From: Gluconobacter kanchanaburiensis NBRC 103587
Lineage (GTDB): Bacteria; Pseudomonadota; Alphaproteobacteria; Acetobacterales; Acetobacteraceae
NCBI RefSeq assembly: GCF_007988905.1
Contig: NZ_BJVA01000007.1
Coordinates: 81,013-145,012 of the forward strand
DNA length: 64,000 nt
Reading direction: 5' to 3'
This document shows positions 44,912-52,780 of this stretch, one piece after another; the first letter of the stretch is position 1; each line of letters opens with the position of its first letter. The notes under the pieces are model-generated. The model was not told the DNA's origin and ran no database searches. It saw nothing but the letters and a program-made list of their open reading frames with translations. The translations under genes were made by a program, and so were the position numbers.

Positions 44912-46174
44912 TCAGGGCTGTTGCAGCGCCTTGGCCATTTTTGTGTGGTCGAGGCGCTTTTCCCATGCCGCAATCAGAACCGGGGCCACGCAGTTTCCGG
45001 CGAAGTTGCCCACGGCCCGGGCAATTCCGGCAAACCAGTCCACGGCCAGAAGCATCACCAGACTTGCAGGCGGGATGGAAGGAACGCTCGCCAGCGTTGC
45101 CGCCAGAATGACAATGGCAAAACCCGGAATGCCGTGTGCGCCCTTTGAGGTGACAAGAGCCGTGAGCAGAAGGGTTGCGATTTGCCAGACGGTCAGATGG
45201 GTTCCGGTCGCATTGGCCAGAAAAATGATGGCCAGTCCCAGATAGATCGACAGGGCATCCAGATTGAGCGAATACCCGGCGGGCACTACGATTCCCACGA
45301 CCTGACGATCGACGCCCAGCTTTTCCAGCTTTGTCATCAGGCTGGGCAGCACGGCATCGGATGCGGTTGTCGTGGCTACGATCAGCAGGTCTTCACGGAA
45401 ATACCGTGCGAAATGCAGTGGGTTTACGCCTGCGACCCGAAGGCCACCGCCAAGTGCTCCGATGACAAACAGACCGACCAACAGAAAATAGAGGACCGTA
45501 AATCCGGCGAGATGTCCGATCGTCCCAAGCCCGTAACGTGCGGTTGTCGTCGTCATCGCGCCGAATACGCCCAGTGGAGCCAGCCGGATGATGACGCCCA
45601 TCATGCGTGAGAATAGCGCGGATATGCTCTCGATCAGCCGGACCAGGGGAGCACCCTGTTCGCCCATGCCGCTCAGGCAGCATCCGACGAGGATCGCGAA
45701 TACGAGAATCTGGAGCACGTTGCCCTGTGCGAAAGCGTCTGCCGGTGTGTGCGGGACGAGGGACAGCAGAAAACCGCTGAGGCCTTCCGCTCTCAGGTTG
45801 CGGGCATGGCCACCATAGGCCGCGATCATGTGTGCATCGTCGGCTGTGGGCACGAACCCGACGCCCCGGCCGAGGCCGAGCATCATCGCGACGAGAACCG
45901 CGATGCCCAGCGCCAGGGTTGTCATGACCTCGAAATAGAGCAGGGCGCGGCCACCCAGACGGCCGACCGTTTTCAGGGAGCCTGCGCCCAGAATTCCGAG
46001 CGTAACGATACAGAACAGTAGCGGCCCGACTGCCATGATGATCAGGCGCATGAACAGCGTGGTCATCCAGCCCACATCATCCGCAAGACCGGGGAAAAAC
46101 AGTCCCGCGCCAAGTCCCAGAACCGTCGCCAGCACGACCTGTGCGAACAGGTTTCCGTTCAGGAGCTTTACCAT
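44912..46174 (-). CDS. DctA/GltP-type dicarboxylate symporter
   Basis: Inner-membrane sodium- or proton-coupled carrier of 420 residues, dicarboxylate/amino acid:cation symporter family. Seen: the LLMLAVGPLLFCIVTLGI-like segment as MRLIIMAVGPLLFCIVTLG, the substrate loop ATTTASDAVLPSLMTKLE, the VPAGYSLNLDALSIYLG segment and SKGAHGIPGFAIVILAATL. It overlaps the Ntn-hydrolase gene by seven bases. In this setting uptake of an anionic ureide such as allantoate, or export of oxalate, is inferred rather than known; the known family substrates are succinate, fumarate, malate and glutamate. Confidence 0.85.
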   Translation of the reverse strand: MVKLLNGNLFAQVVLATVLGLGAGLFFPGLADDVGWMTTLFMRLIIMAVGPLLFCIVTLGILGAGSLKTVGRLGGRALLYFEVMTTLALGIAVLVAMMLGLGRGVGFVPTADDAHMIAAYGGHARNLRAEGLSGFLLSLVPHTPADAFAQGNVLQILVFAILVGCCLSGMGEQGAPLVRLIESISALFSRMMGVIIRLAPLGVFGAMTTTTARYGLGTIGHLAGFTVLYFLLVGLFVIGALGGGLRVAGVNPLHFARYFREDLLIVATTTASDAVLPSLMTKLEKLGVDRQVVGIVVPAGYSLNLDALSIYLGLAIIFLANATGTHLTVWQIATLLLTALVTSKGAHGIPGFAIVILAATLASVPSIPPASLVMLLAVDWFAGIARAVGNFAGNCVAPVLIAAWEKRLDHTKMAKALQQP

Positions 46175-47760
46175 GCCGCGACCGCTCCGTCGCTTCGGGG
46201 GTCGGTCGCGCCTTCAAGCCGACCATTGTCATGCCGGATCAGCGCACCCGCATGGCCCATGATGATGGACTGCCCAGCAAGAGCCTCGACCGTATGTCCG
46301 GCGGCTTCAAGCTGTGACAGGACGTCGGGACTGAACCCCGGCTCCACTTTGAGCGACAGGCTCTCGTCCCCCCAGGTCCGCCCGAGCAGCCAGCGTGGCC
46401 GGCGGATGGCCTCCTGAAGCGGGATGCCGTAGCGGACATGTCGGCTGAAGATCGCGGCCTGCGTCTGGGGCTGACCTTCGCCGCCCATGGTGCCGTAAAC
46501 CATCGTGCGTCCGTCGCGGAGCCGGGCTGCGGCCGGATTGAGCGTATGAAACGGCTTGGCCCCGGGACGCAGGATGTTCCAGCCTGAATGGGCCAGACGG
46601 AAGGACGAACCCCGGTTCTGCCAGAACAGTCCGCTCTGCGGCAGCATAACGCCGGAGCCGAATTCGAAATACAGGCTCTGGATCATGCTGACGGCCACGC
46701 CATTGCGGTCGATCGCGCCCATCCATGTCGTGTCGCCCCATTGCGTTTTTTCGGTCCAGGGCAGGGCGTGCGTCATGGAAATCTGCGATGCCATGGCGTT
46801 CAGACGTGCCGGATCGGCCAGCAGGTTCCGGGCCTGCGCCTCGGATTGTCCGCTGCCATCGGTGTGGCGGTTACGGTAGAGGAACGCCTGTTTGGTGGCC
46901 TCGACCAGACCATGCACATGTGAAAAGCTCTCCGGTCCGTCGTCTCGGTCCAGATGATCCGACAGTGCAAGGATCAGAAGCGATGCCACACCCTGTGTGG
47001 GAGGCGCGGTGTTGTAAAGAATGCCATCGCTTGTCCGGACGTGCAGCGGTTCCTTGACTTCGGCCCGATGCGCCAGAAGATCCAGCGACCTGACCGGACT
47101 TCCCGCCGCCGCCAGATCGGTTGCCAGACTGCGCGCGAGGGGGCCGTTATAGAAGCTCCGCAATCCGTCCCGGTTCAGCATCCGCAGTGTCTGCGCCAGT
47201 TCGGGGGACGTGCGGATACTGCCTGCCGTCCAGGGCTTGCCCTCGGGAAAGCAGATCCGCGCCAGAGTCGGGTCCGACATCAGTTCCGGCTGTTTCTGCG
47301 CGAGCAGGGTGGCCTCGCTTTCGGAGACGACGCGTCCGTGTTCAGCATAATGGATGGCATCGCGCAGCAACCGGTCCAGCGGCAGGGGATCGCGGAGTTC
47401 GGCGCTCAGGCCCAGGGCGGCTTCCCAGCCTGAAACGGTTCCTGCGACCGTATTGGCGGCCAGTCCGCCGCGCCAGGGGATGACGCTGTGTCCGGCGTCC
47501 GCGTAGAGCGTATGTTCGGCCCCCATCGCCAGCGCTCCGCAGGCGTCTATCGCGACGGTCCGTCCGTCCGGATGGCAGATCAGCCAGAACGCGTCCCCAC
47601 CCAGACCTGTCATATGGGGATAAACGACGGCCAGCGTGGAAGCCGTGGCGACAATGGCCTCGATCGCCGTTCCCCCGTCGCGCAGGACATCCAGCCCGGC
47701 CTGGCTTGCGAGGTGGTGCGGGGACGTCACCATGCCGCCAAGGGCGTTGGGTGTCAGCAT
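46168..47760 (-). CDS. Ntn hydrolase of the gamma-glutamyltransferase fold, oxamate amidohydrolase HpxW-like
   Basis: 530 residues. Features: N-terminal MVTSPHHLASQAGLDVLRDGGTAIEA, GLGGDAFWL, GTVSGWEAA, PTQGVASLLIL and the cleavage site before Thr344 in WGDTTWMGAIDRNG; the chain is expected to self-cleave there. True gamma-glutamyltransferases carry TTHYS at this point and usually a signal peptide. This protein has neither: TTWMGAID replaces it and no leader is seen. It fits HpxW, shown to hydrolyse oxamate to oxalate and ammonia in Klebsiella. Located between LysR (ten-base gap) and the carrier gene (overlap of seven), in the same transcript. Confidence 0.8.
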   Translation of the reverse strand: MLTPNALGGMVTSPHHLASQAGLDVLRDGGTAIEAIVATASTLAVVYPHMTGLGGDAFWLICHPDGRTVAIDACGALAMGAEHTLYADAGHSVIPWRGGLAANTVAGTVSGWEAALGLSAELRDPLPLDRLLRDAIHYAEHGRVVSESEATLLAQKQPELMSDPTLARICFPEGKPWTAGSIRTSPELAQTLRMLNRDGLRSFYNGPLARSLATDLAAAGSPVRSLDLLAHRAEVKEPLHVRTSDGILYNTAPPTQGVASLLILALSDHLDRDDGPESFSHVHGLVEATKQAFLYRNRHTDGSGQSEAQARNLLADPARLNAMASQISMTHALPWTEKTQWGDTTWMGAIDRNGVAVSMIQSLYFEFGSGVMLPQSGLFWQNRGSSFRLAHSGWNILRPGAKPFHTLNPAAARLRDGRTMVYGTMGGEGQPQTQAAIFSRHVRYGIPLQEAIRRPRWLLGRTWGDESLSLKVEPGFSPDVLSQLEAAGHTVEALAGQSIIMGHAGALIRHDNGRLEGATDPRSDGAVAAW

Positions 47761-47770
47761 GGCAGGAGCC

Positions 47771-48655
47771 TCACAGTGGCAGGTGATCGGGTTGCAGTCG
47801 GGGGATATGGAGGCAGAGCGTCCGGATCAGCAGGGCTTCCGGGCCCTGTGCGGTCTGGTGACGGGTGGAGGCGATGAATTCCACCTGAGGCATTTCGGGC
47901 AGCAGGCCCGGCGCGCAATGGCACAGGTGTTCCACATTGCGCAGAAAGGCAGGCTGCGGGGTGACGCCATATCCCGCGCGCACGGCAGCCAGCAGCGCGC
48001 CGAGACTGCCGCTGGTAAAGGCCAGATGCCATGCCCGTCCGGACCGGTTGAGCGTTTCGATGGCCAGCCGCCTGGTGACGCTGCCGTCGGGGAAGGTCAC
48101 GAGCGGGATGGACTGCTCTGCGGGAAAATCCGCGTCCGCCGGAGCGTACCAGCGCATGTCCTCGGTCCAGAGCTTCTGTCCCCGCGTTTCCGTCGTGCGC
48201 CGCATGCCGCACCAGACGTCCAGTTCGCCCTGTTCCAGCAGACGCGCCAGACAGGCCGACAGGCCGACCGTCATCGTGATCTGCAGGAGCGGATGGGAGG
48301 CACGGAAGGTCCCGAGGATCTCGGGAAAGCGCGTCAGGAGCAGGTCTTCCGTTACACCCAGGCGGATCGTTCCACGCGGTGCGTCCTGCCGGAAGCGGGA
48401 CAGGATGCTGTCCTCGCACTGGAGAAGCTGTCTCGCCAGACCGATGAGCGCCATGCCATCCTCGGTCAGTCGCACGCTCTTGGTGCTTCGGGCGAGCAGG
48501 CGCGTTCCAAGCTGTTCCTCCAGCCGGCTGACATGCTGGCTGATGGTGGACTGGCTGACTCCCTGGCTCTGCGCGGCGGACGTGAAATGCAGTGTTTCCG
48601 CGACCGCGAGAAAGGATTGCAGATGGAACGGGTCGAGGTGCATCTGATCTTTCAT
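47771..48655 (-). CDS. LysR-family transcriptional regulator
   Basis: About 294 residues from the ATG at 48655 (an ATG at 48643 and another at 48673 are possible). N-terminal helix-turn-helix: HLQSFLAVAETLHFTSAAQSQGVSQSTISQHVSRLEEQLGT, with ARSTKSVRLTEDG. The remainder is the two-lobed effector domain (IRLGVTEDLLLTRFPEILGTF and so on). It lies at the centre of the ureide cluster, ten bases before the Ntn-hydrolase gene and divergent from the allantoate amidohydrolase gene, the classical arrangement of a LysR protein with its target promoter. Inducer unknown; an acid from the pathway is likely. Confidence 0.9.
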   Translation of the reverse strand: MKDQMHLDPFHLQSFLAVAETLHFTSAAQSQGVSQSTISQHVSRLEEQLGTRLLARSTKSVRLTEDGMALIGLARQLLQCEDSILSRFRQDAPRGTIRLGVTEDLLLTRFPEILGTFRASHPLLQITMTVGLSACLARLLEQGELDVWCGMRRTTETRGQKLWTEDMRWYAPADADFPAEQSIPLVTFPDGSVTRRLAIETLNRSGRAWHLAFTSGSLGALLAAVRAGYGVTPQPAFLRNVEHLCHCAPGLLPEMPQVEFIASTRHQTAQGPEALLIRTLCLHIPRLQPDHLPL

Positions 48656-48659
48656 TCCG

Positions 48660-48675
48660 ATATGTGGACCCATAT
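48660..48675. promoter_or_regulatory. Palindrome in the LysR/allantoate amidohydrolase divergent region
   Basis: ATATG-TGGACC-CATAT, perfect arms of five with a six-base spacer. It does not strictly follow T-N11-A but lies just before the LysR start and 85 bases before the divergent gene, the expected place for a LysR-type operator. Confidence 0.45.
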
Positions 48676-48759
48676 TTATTGGCAGGTCAACTTGATCTGA
48701 TTCCGTTATGAGAGCACAGTTCCTCCCGTCTTGACACTTCATCCTGAGCAGGAGCCCCC

Positions 48760-49995
48760 ATGACAGCCCACGGAGCCCGCGCCGTCGAGCGGTGCCGTCT
48801 TCTCGCCGATACCCCTTTCAGCGAGACACCGGGCAGTCTGTTCCGCTTCTGGCTCGGTCCGGCCTACCGGCGCACACTTGAACAGGTGTCGCAGTGGATG
48901 GAGGAGGCGGGTCTCACTACCCGTCTGGATGCGGCTGGCAGTCTGGTCGGGCGCTATGAGGGCCTTGTTCCGGGTGCGCCGGCGCTGATGATCGGTTCGC
49001 ATCTCGATACTGTTCGCAACGGGGGGGCTTTCGACGGCAATCTGGGTGTCATGCTGGGGATCGAGCTCGTCTCCGCCCTGCATGAAAAAGGCACCCGCCT
49101 GCCGTTTGCCATCGAGGTCATGGGCTTTGGCGACGAAGAGGGCTCACGGTTTGCGGCTCCCATGATCTGCTCCCGCGCCATGGCGGGGCTGATCGACGCG
49201 ATCCCCGAAGACATGACGGATGCCAGCGGTATGAGCATGGGAGAAGCCATGGGAGACTATGGCCTCGATCCGGCGCGTCTCGCCGAAGCCGCGCGCCGGC
49301 CTGATGAGCTTCTGGCCTATATCGAACCGCATATTGAACAGGGCCCCGCTCTTGAAAGTACGGATGGTCAGATCGGGGTCGTGACGGCGATCGCGGCACA
49401 GACCCGGCAACGCGTTACAGTCACAGGGCAGTCCGACCATGCGGGTACGACTCCAATGACCCTGCGGCAGGATGCCCTGACCGCCGTTGCTGAAATGATC
49501 CTTGCCGTCGAGCGTCATGGCGCGGCCGGGGGAGACACGCAGGTCGCCACTGTTGGCCATGTCGAGGTGCTGCCCAACACGTCGAACGTCATTCCCGGCG
49601 AGGTGCGGTTCTCGCTGGACATGCGCGCCGCTACCGACGCAGCTCGTGACGTCATGGTCGATGCGATCCGCACGGATCTGCGTTTTATTGCCGCGCGCCG
49701 GGGTGTCGGCATCACATTCGATACGCCGCAGATCCTGCCCGCCGCCGCCTGCGCGCCCGAACTGGTGGAACGTCTGGCCCGGGCCGCCACAGGCGTCACC
49801 GGTCGTCCGGCCCAGCGTCTTCTGAGTGGTGCGGGGCATGATGCCATGGCCATGGTCGATCTGTGTCCGATGGGGATGCTCTTCATCCGCAGCCCCGGTG
49901 GCCTCAGCCATCATCCCGATGAAACAGTCCGCGTGGAAGATGTCGATCTCGCCCATCGCGCCCTGCTCGCCTTCGTCAAGGAGTTCCAGTCATGA
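48760..49995 (+). CDS. Allantoate amidohydrolase-like M20 hydrolase
   Basis: 411 residues from the ATG at 48760, preceded by GGAG. Two-metal M20 enzyme: MIGSHLDTVRNGGAFDGNLGV (His81, Asp92), GFGDEEGSRF (Glu126, Glu127), YIEPHIEQGP, and the SHHPDE at the end supply ligands; SDHAGTTPM and SGAGHDAMAM mark the carbamoylase/allantoate branch. Allantoate amidohydrolase converts allantoate to ureidoglycine, carbon dioxide and ammonia. N-carbamoyl-amino-acid hydrolases look similar, but the aminotransferase that follows (overlap of four bases) favours allantoate. Equivalent to HpxK/AllC. Stop overlaps the start of the next gene (ATGA). Confidence 0.85.
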   Translation: MTAHGARAVERCRLLADTPFSETPGSLFRFWLGPAYRRTLEQVSQWMEEAGLTTRLDAAGSLVGRYEGLVPGAPALMIGSHLDTVRNGGAFDGNLGVMLGIELVSALHEKGTRLPFAIEVMGFGDEEGSRFAAPMICSRAMAGLIDAIPEDMTDASGMSMGEAMGDYGLDPARLAEAARRPDELLAYIEPHIEQGPALESTDGQIGVVTAIAAQTRQRVTVTGQSDHAGTTPMTLRQDALTAVAEMILAVERHGAAGGDTQVATVGHVEVLPNTSNVIPGEVRFSLDMRAATDAARDVMVDAIRTDLRFIAARRGVGITFDTPQILPAAACAPELVERLARAATGVTGRPAQRLLSGAGHDAMAMVDLCPMGMLFIRSPGGLSHHPDETVRVEDVDLAHRALLAFVKEFQS

Positions 49996-51224
49996 GCCAT
50001 CCTGCGACTTACGCACAGCTCGACCCGCCGTCCCGTCTGCTGATGGGTGCGGGGCCGACCAATGTCCATCCTCGCATTCTGCGTGCCATGTCCTATGACG
50101 TGATTGGCCAGATGGACCCGGAAATGACCGCCTATATGGACGAGGTCATGGCCCTGTACCGCGAGGTCTTCCGCACGAAGAATCACTGGACGCTGCTCGT
50201 GAACGGCTCGGCCCGTTCGGCCATTGAAGCCGCTGTGGTCTCGCTGGTCTCGCCGGGCATGAAGGTCGTCATTCCGCGTTTTGGCCGTTTCGGGCTGCTG
50301 CTAACGGAAATCGTCCATCGCTGCGGTGGCATTCCGTGCACGGTGGATGTGGAATGGGGGGAGGTTGTCGATCCGGCCCGCATCGAAGCCGCTATTATCG
50401 AGCACAAGCCTGGTCTGGTCGCCTGTGTGCATGGCGATACGTCAACCACGACTGCCCAGCCGCTCGAAGAGATCGGTCGGATCTGCCGCAAACATGACGT
50501 GCTGTTCTATGTGGATGCTACGGCGACCCTCGGCGGCATGACGTTCGAGACCGATGCCTGGAACATCGACGTTGCCACGGCAGGGCTTCAGAAATGTCTG
50601 AACGGCCCTCCGGGTTCCGCGCCGATCACGCTGTCGGATCGTGCCGTTGCCGCGATCCTCAAGCGCCGCCATGACGAAGCGGGGATTGCCACCGGTCAGG
50701 AACAGGGGAGTGGTCCGGTCATCCAGTCGAACTATTTCGATCTGGCGATGCTGATGAACTACTGGTCTCCGGCCCGGATGAACCATCACACCGAAGCCAC
50801 ATCCATGCTTTACGCCGCGCGTGAGACGGCGCGTCTGGTTGTGGAAGAAGGTGTGGAGGCGCGTGTCGCCCGTCATGTCAGGGCAGGGCGCGCCATGGTC
50901 GCCGGGCTGCGGGGCATGGGCCTGAAGGTCTATGGTAACGACACCGCCCGCATGAGCAACGTCACCGGCGTCTGGGTTCCGGACGGTGTGGACAATGCCC
51001 GCATCCGTCAGCTTATGCGAGACGATTTCGGGATCGAGATCGTCTCGTCTTTCGGTCCGCTGACGGGGAAAATCTGGCGTATCGGAGCAATGGGCCTGAA
51101 TGCGCGCAAGGATAAGGTGCTGCTCACGCTCGCCGCGCTTGAGTCCGTTCTGGCAGGGGAAGGGGTCGCAATCTCGCGTGGGGCCGGCGTGGATGCTGCC
51201 CGCAGTGCGTGGGATGCGGACTGA
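49992..51224 (+). CDS. (S)-Ureidoglycine-glyoxylate aminotransferase-like (PucG/HpxJ)
   Basis: PLP-dependent class V aminotransferase, 410 residues. MSHPATYAQLDPPSRLLMGAGPTNVHPRI, VVNGSARSAIEAA-type phosphate region (NGSARSAIEA), WTLLVN, HGDTSTTTAQPLEE, and Lys201 in TAGLQKCLNGPPG as the PLP lysine fit the ureidoglycine transaminase branch of alanine-glyoxylate aminotransferases. It moves the amino group of ureidoglycine to glyoxylate, giving glycine and N-carbamoyl-oxoglycine (oxalurate). Plain serine- or alanine-glyoxylate transamination cannot be excluded from sequence. The genomic link with an M20 allantoate-type hydrolase makes the ureide role likely. A hairpin terminator candidate follows. 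Confidence 0.85.
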   Translation: MSHPATYAQLDPPSRLLMGAGPTNVHPRILRAMSYDVIGQMDPEMTAYMDEVMALYREVFRTKNHWTLLVNGSARSAIEAAVVSLVSPGMKVVIPRFGRFGLLLTEIVHRCGGIPCTVDVEWGEVVDPARIEAAIIEHKPGLVACVHGDTSTTTAQPLEEIGRICRKHDVLFYVDATATLGGMTFETDAWNIDVATAGLQKCLNGPPGSAPITLSDRAVAAILKRRHDEAGIATGQEQGSGPVIQSNYFDLAMLMNYWSPARMNHHTEATSMLYAARETARLVVEEGVEARVARHVRAGRAMVAGLRGMGLKVYGNDTARMSNVTGVWVPDGVDNARIRQLMRDDFGIEIVSSFGPLTGKIWRIGAMGLNARKDKVLLTLAALESVLAGEGVAISRGAGVDAARSAWDAD

Positions 51225-51234
51225 TCGCTCTTCG

Positions 51235-51269
51235 GGCCGGAAAGCTTGTTTCGGATAGTTTTTCCGGCC
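51235..51269 (+). terminator. Inverted repeat after the aminotransferase gene
   Basis: GGCCGGAAA (51235-51243) pairs with TTTCCGGCC (51261-51269); a T run follows at about 51278-51286. Likely terminator, although readthrough into the downstream reductase is possible. Confidence 0.65.
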
Positions 51270-51457
51270 TGAATCGTTCTTTTTTCCGCTGCCATCTTTC
51301 TTGTGGCCGGTCGCCCAGGCGCGGCGTTCCGTTTTTTTTTCGGAGAGGTCACGTTCCCCGAAAATCTGCCCTACACAAATTAGGTGTGCAGGGTTGATCC
51401 CGCTTCTCCGCGGCGCGACCATCCGCGCATCCGTTTACCGGCTGGAGAGCACGCAAA

Positions 51458-52384
51458 ATGTCGATCGTTTTTCATCATACCCCAGAGCGCGCCAGAGTCT
51501 GGAGTGAGAAATTCGCTGAATGCCGTCCTGACCTGCCATTTTATGCTTGGCCCGAGACCGGTCCGAAGGAAGACGTGCGATATCTTGCCGCCTGGAAGAC
51601 GCCGGACGATCTCGCCACGCTCTTTCCTAATCTTGAAATCCTGTTTTCACTGGGTGCGGGGATCGACCAGCTCAATCTCGCCAATGTGCCTCCTGGCGTG
51701 AAGATCGTCCGCATGGTGGAAAGCAGTTTGGTGGAGGGCATGATCGAATATGTTCTGTGGGCGGTTCTGTCTTTTCATCGCGACATGTTCCGCTATGCCC
51801 GGCAGCAGCATGACCATATCTGGAATGGATCGCACAACCGTCCGGCGAAACTCTATCGCGTCGGCGTGATGGGAATGGGGGAACTGGGCAGCCCGGTTCT
51901 CGAAAAACTCGTGTCTTTCGGTTACGATTGCCGGGGATGGAGCCGCAGTCGCCGCGAGGTTACGGGCGCGCGTTCGTTCGCGGGGGAAGGGGAGCTGGAA
52001 GCCTTTCTGGCAGAAACCGACATTCTGGTCTGTCTCGTCCCGCTGACGGACGCCACCCGCGGTATCCTCAATCACAGCCTGTTCGAAAAACTGCCGAAAG
52101 GCGCGTGCCTCATCAATTGCGGGCGTGGCGGTCATCTGGTGCAGGACGACCTCATTCCGGCTCTCGACAGCGGCCAGTTGTCACAGGCGGTGCTTGACGT
52201 CGCCTCGCCCGAGCCACTGCCGCCTGAACATCCGTTCTGGAATCATCCCTGCATTTTTCTGACGCCCCATATCGCCAGTGCGGCGCAGTCCGACAGTGCG
52301 GCTGACACAGTTCTGGCCAATCTGGGCCGCTACGAGGCAGGCGAACCCATGAGCGGCATGATCGATATCGGTCGGGGTTACTGA
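51458..52384 (+). CDS. ghrA: Glyoxylate/hydroxypyruvate reductase A-like D-2-hydroxyacid dehydrogenase
   Basis: 308 residues from the ATG at 51458, preceded by GGAGAG. Reduces glyoxylate to glycolate or hydroxypyruvate to glycerate with NAD(P)H. Seen: ILFSLGAGIDQL, VESSLVEGMIEYVLWAVLSFHRDM, VGVMGMGELG (dinucleotide motif), INCGRGGHLVQDDL (catalytic Arg), ASPEPLPPEHPFWNHP (catalytic Glu region) and LTPHIASAAQ (catalytic His). It resembles E. coli GhrA. Next to the ureidoglycine cluster, where glyoxylate is a substrate or product, it may remove or recycle glyoxylate; this is an inference. The leader from 51225 contains a T-run region but no evident gene. Confidence 0.88.
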   Translation: MSIVFHHTPERARVWSEKFAECRPDLPFYAWPETGPKEDVRYLAAWKTPDDLATLFPNLEILFSLGAGIDQLNLANVPPGVKIVRMVESSLVEGMIEYVLWAVLSFHRDMFRYARQQHDHIWNGSHNRPAKLYRVGVMGMGELGSPVLEKLVSFGYDCRGWSRSRREVTGARSFAGEGELEAFLAETDILVCLVPLTDATRGILNHSLFEKLPKGACLINCGRGGHLVQDDLIPALDSGQLSQAVLDVASPEPLPPEHPFWNHPCIFLTPHIASAAQSDSAADTVLANLGRYEAGEPMSGMIDIGRGY

Positions 52385-52414
52385 AACCCCGACATGGCTT
52401 ATGCATTTTCCGAC

Positions 52415-52442
52415 TTGCCAACCCCGAAGGGCTCGGTTAGAA
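52415..52442 (+). promoter_or_regulatory. Probable promoter of tRNA-Thr
   Basis: TTGCCA (52415-52420) and TTAGAA (52437-52442) separated by 16 bases, with a predicted start about ten bases before the tRNA. Fits sigma-70-type consensus. Confidence 0.5.
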
Positions 52443-52463
52443 CGCGCCCACCTTGATGGGTGC

Positions 52464-52539
52464 GCCGGTGTAGCTCAGCTGGTAGAGCACGTCATTCGTA
52501 ATGATGGGGTCGGGAGTTCGAATCTCTTCACCGGCACCA
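52464..52539 (+). tRNA. tRNA-Thr(CGT)
   Basis: 76-base cloverleaf including the encoded CCA. Acceptor GCCGGTG with CACCGGC, D stem GCTC/GAGC, anticodon stem CGTCA/TGATG with loop TTCGTAA and anticodon CGT (52497-52499), T loop TTCGAAT. Confidence 0.95.
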
Positions 52540-52780
52540 TCAAGGTTTTCCCAAATATCCGGATCTGGTTTCGTCTTCCCTGTCTGACCTGACGGAAGGC
52601 GGTTGCCTTTCACCGGAAATGGATGTTCACGATTTTTCAAAATATTGCCGATATGACAGACCTCCTCTGGGCAATCTGTCTGTGATGGGATTACGATGAG
52701 TGTCGATATCCTGAGCGGAGGGCTGCCTGAAGGAGGGCAGACTGTCAAAAGACGGTTCCCTGCGTTAGGTTAGGAGCCCG

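Noticed and set aside
46168..47760. Gamma-glutamyltransferase acting on glutathione
   Set aside because: TTWMG at the cleavage site, no signal peptide and the ureide gene context favour an HpxW-type hydrolase.
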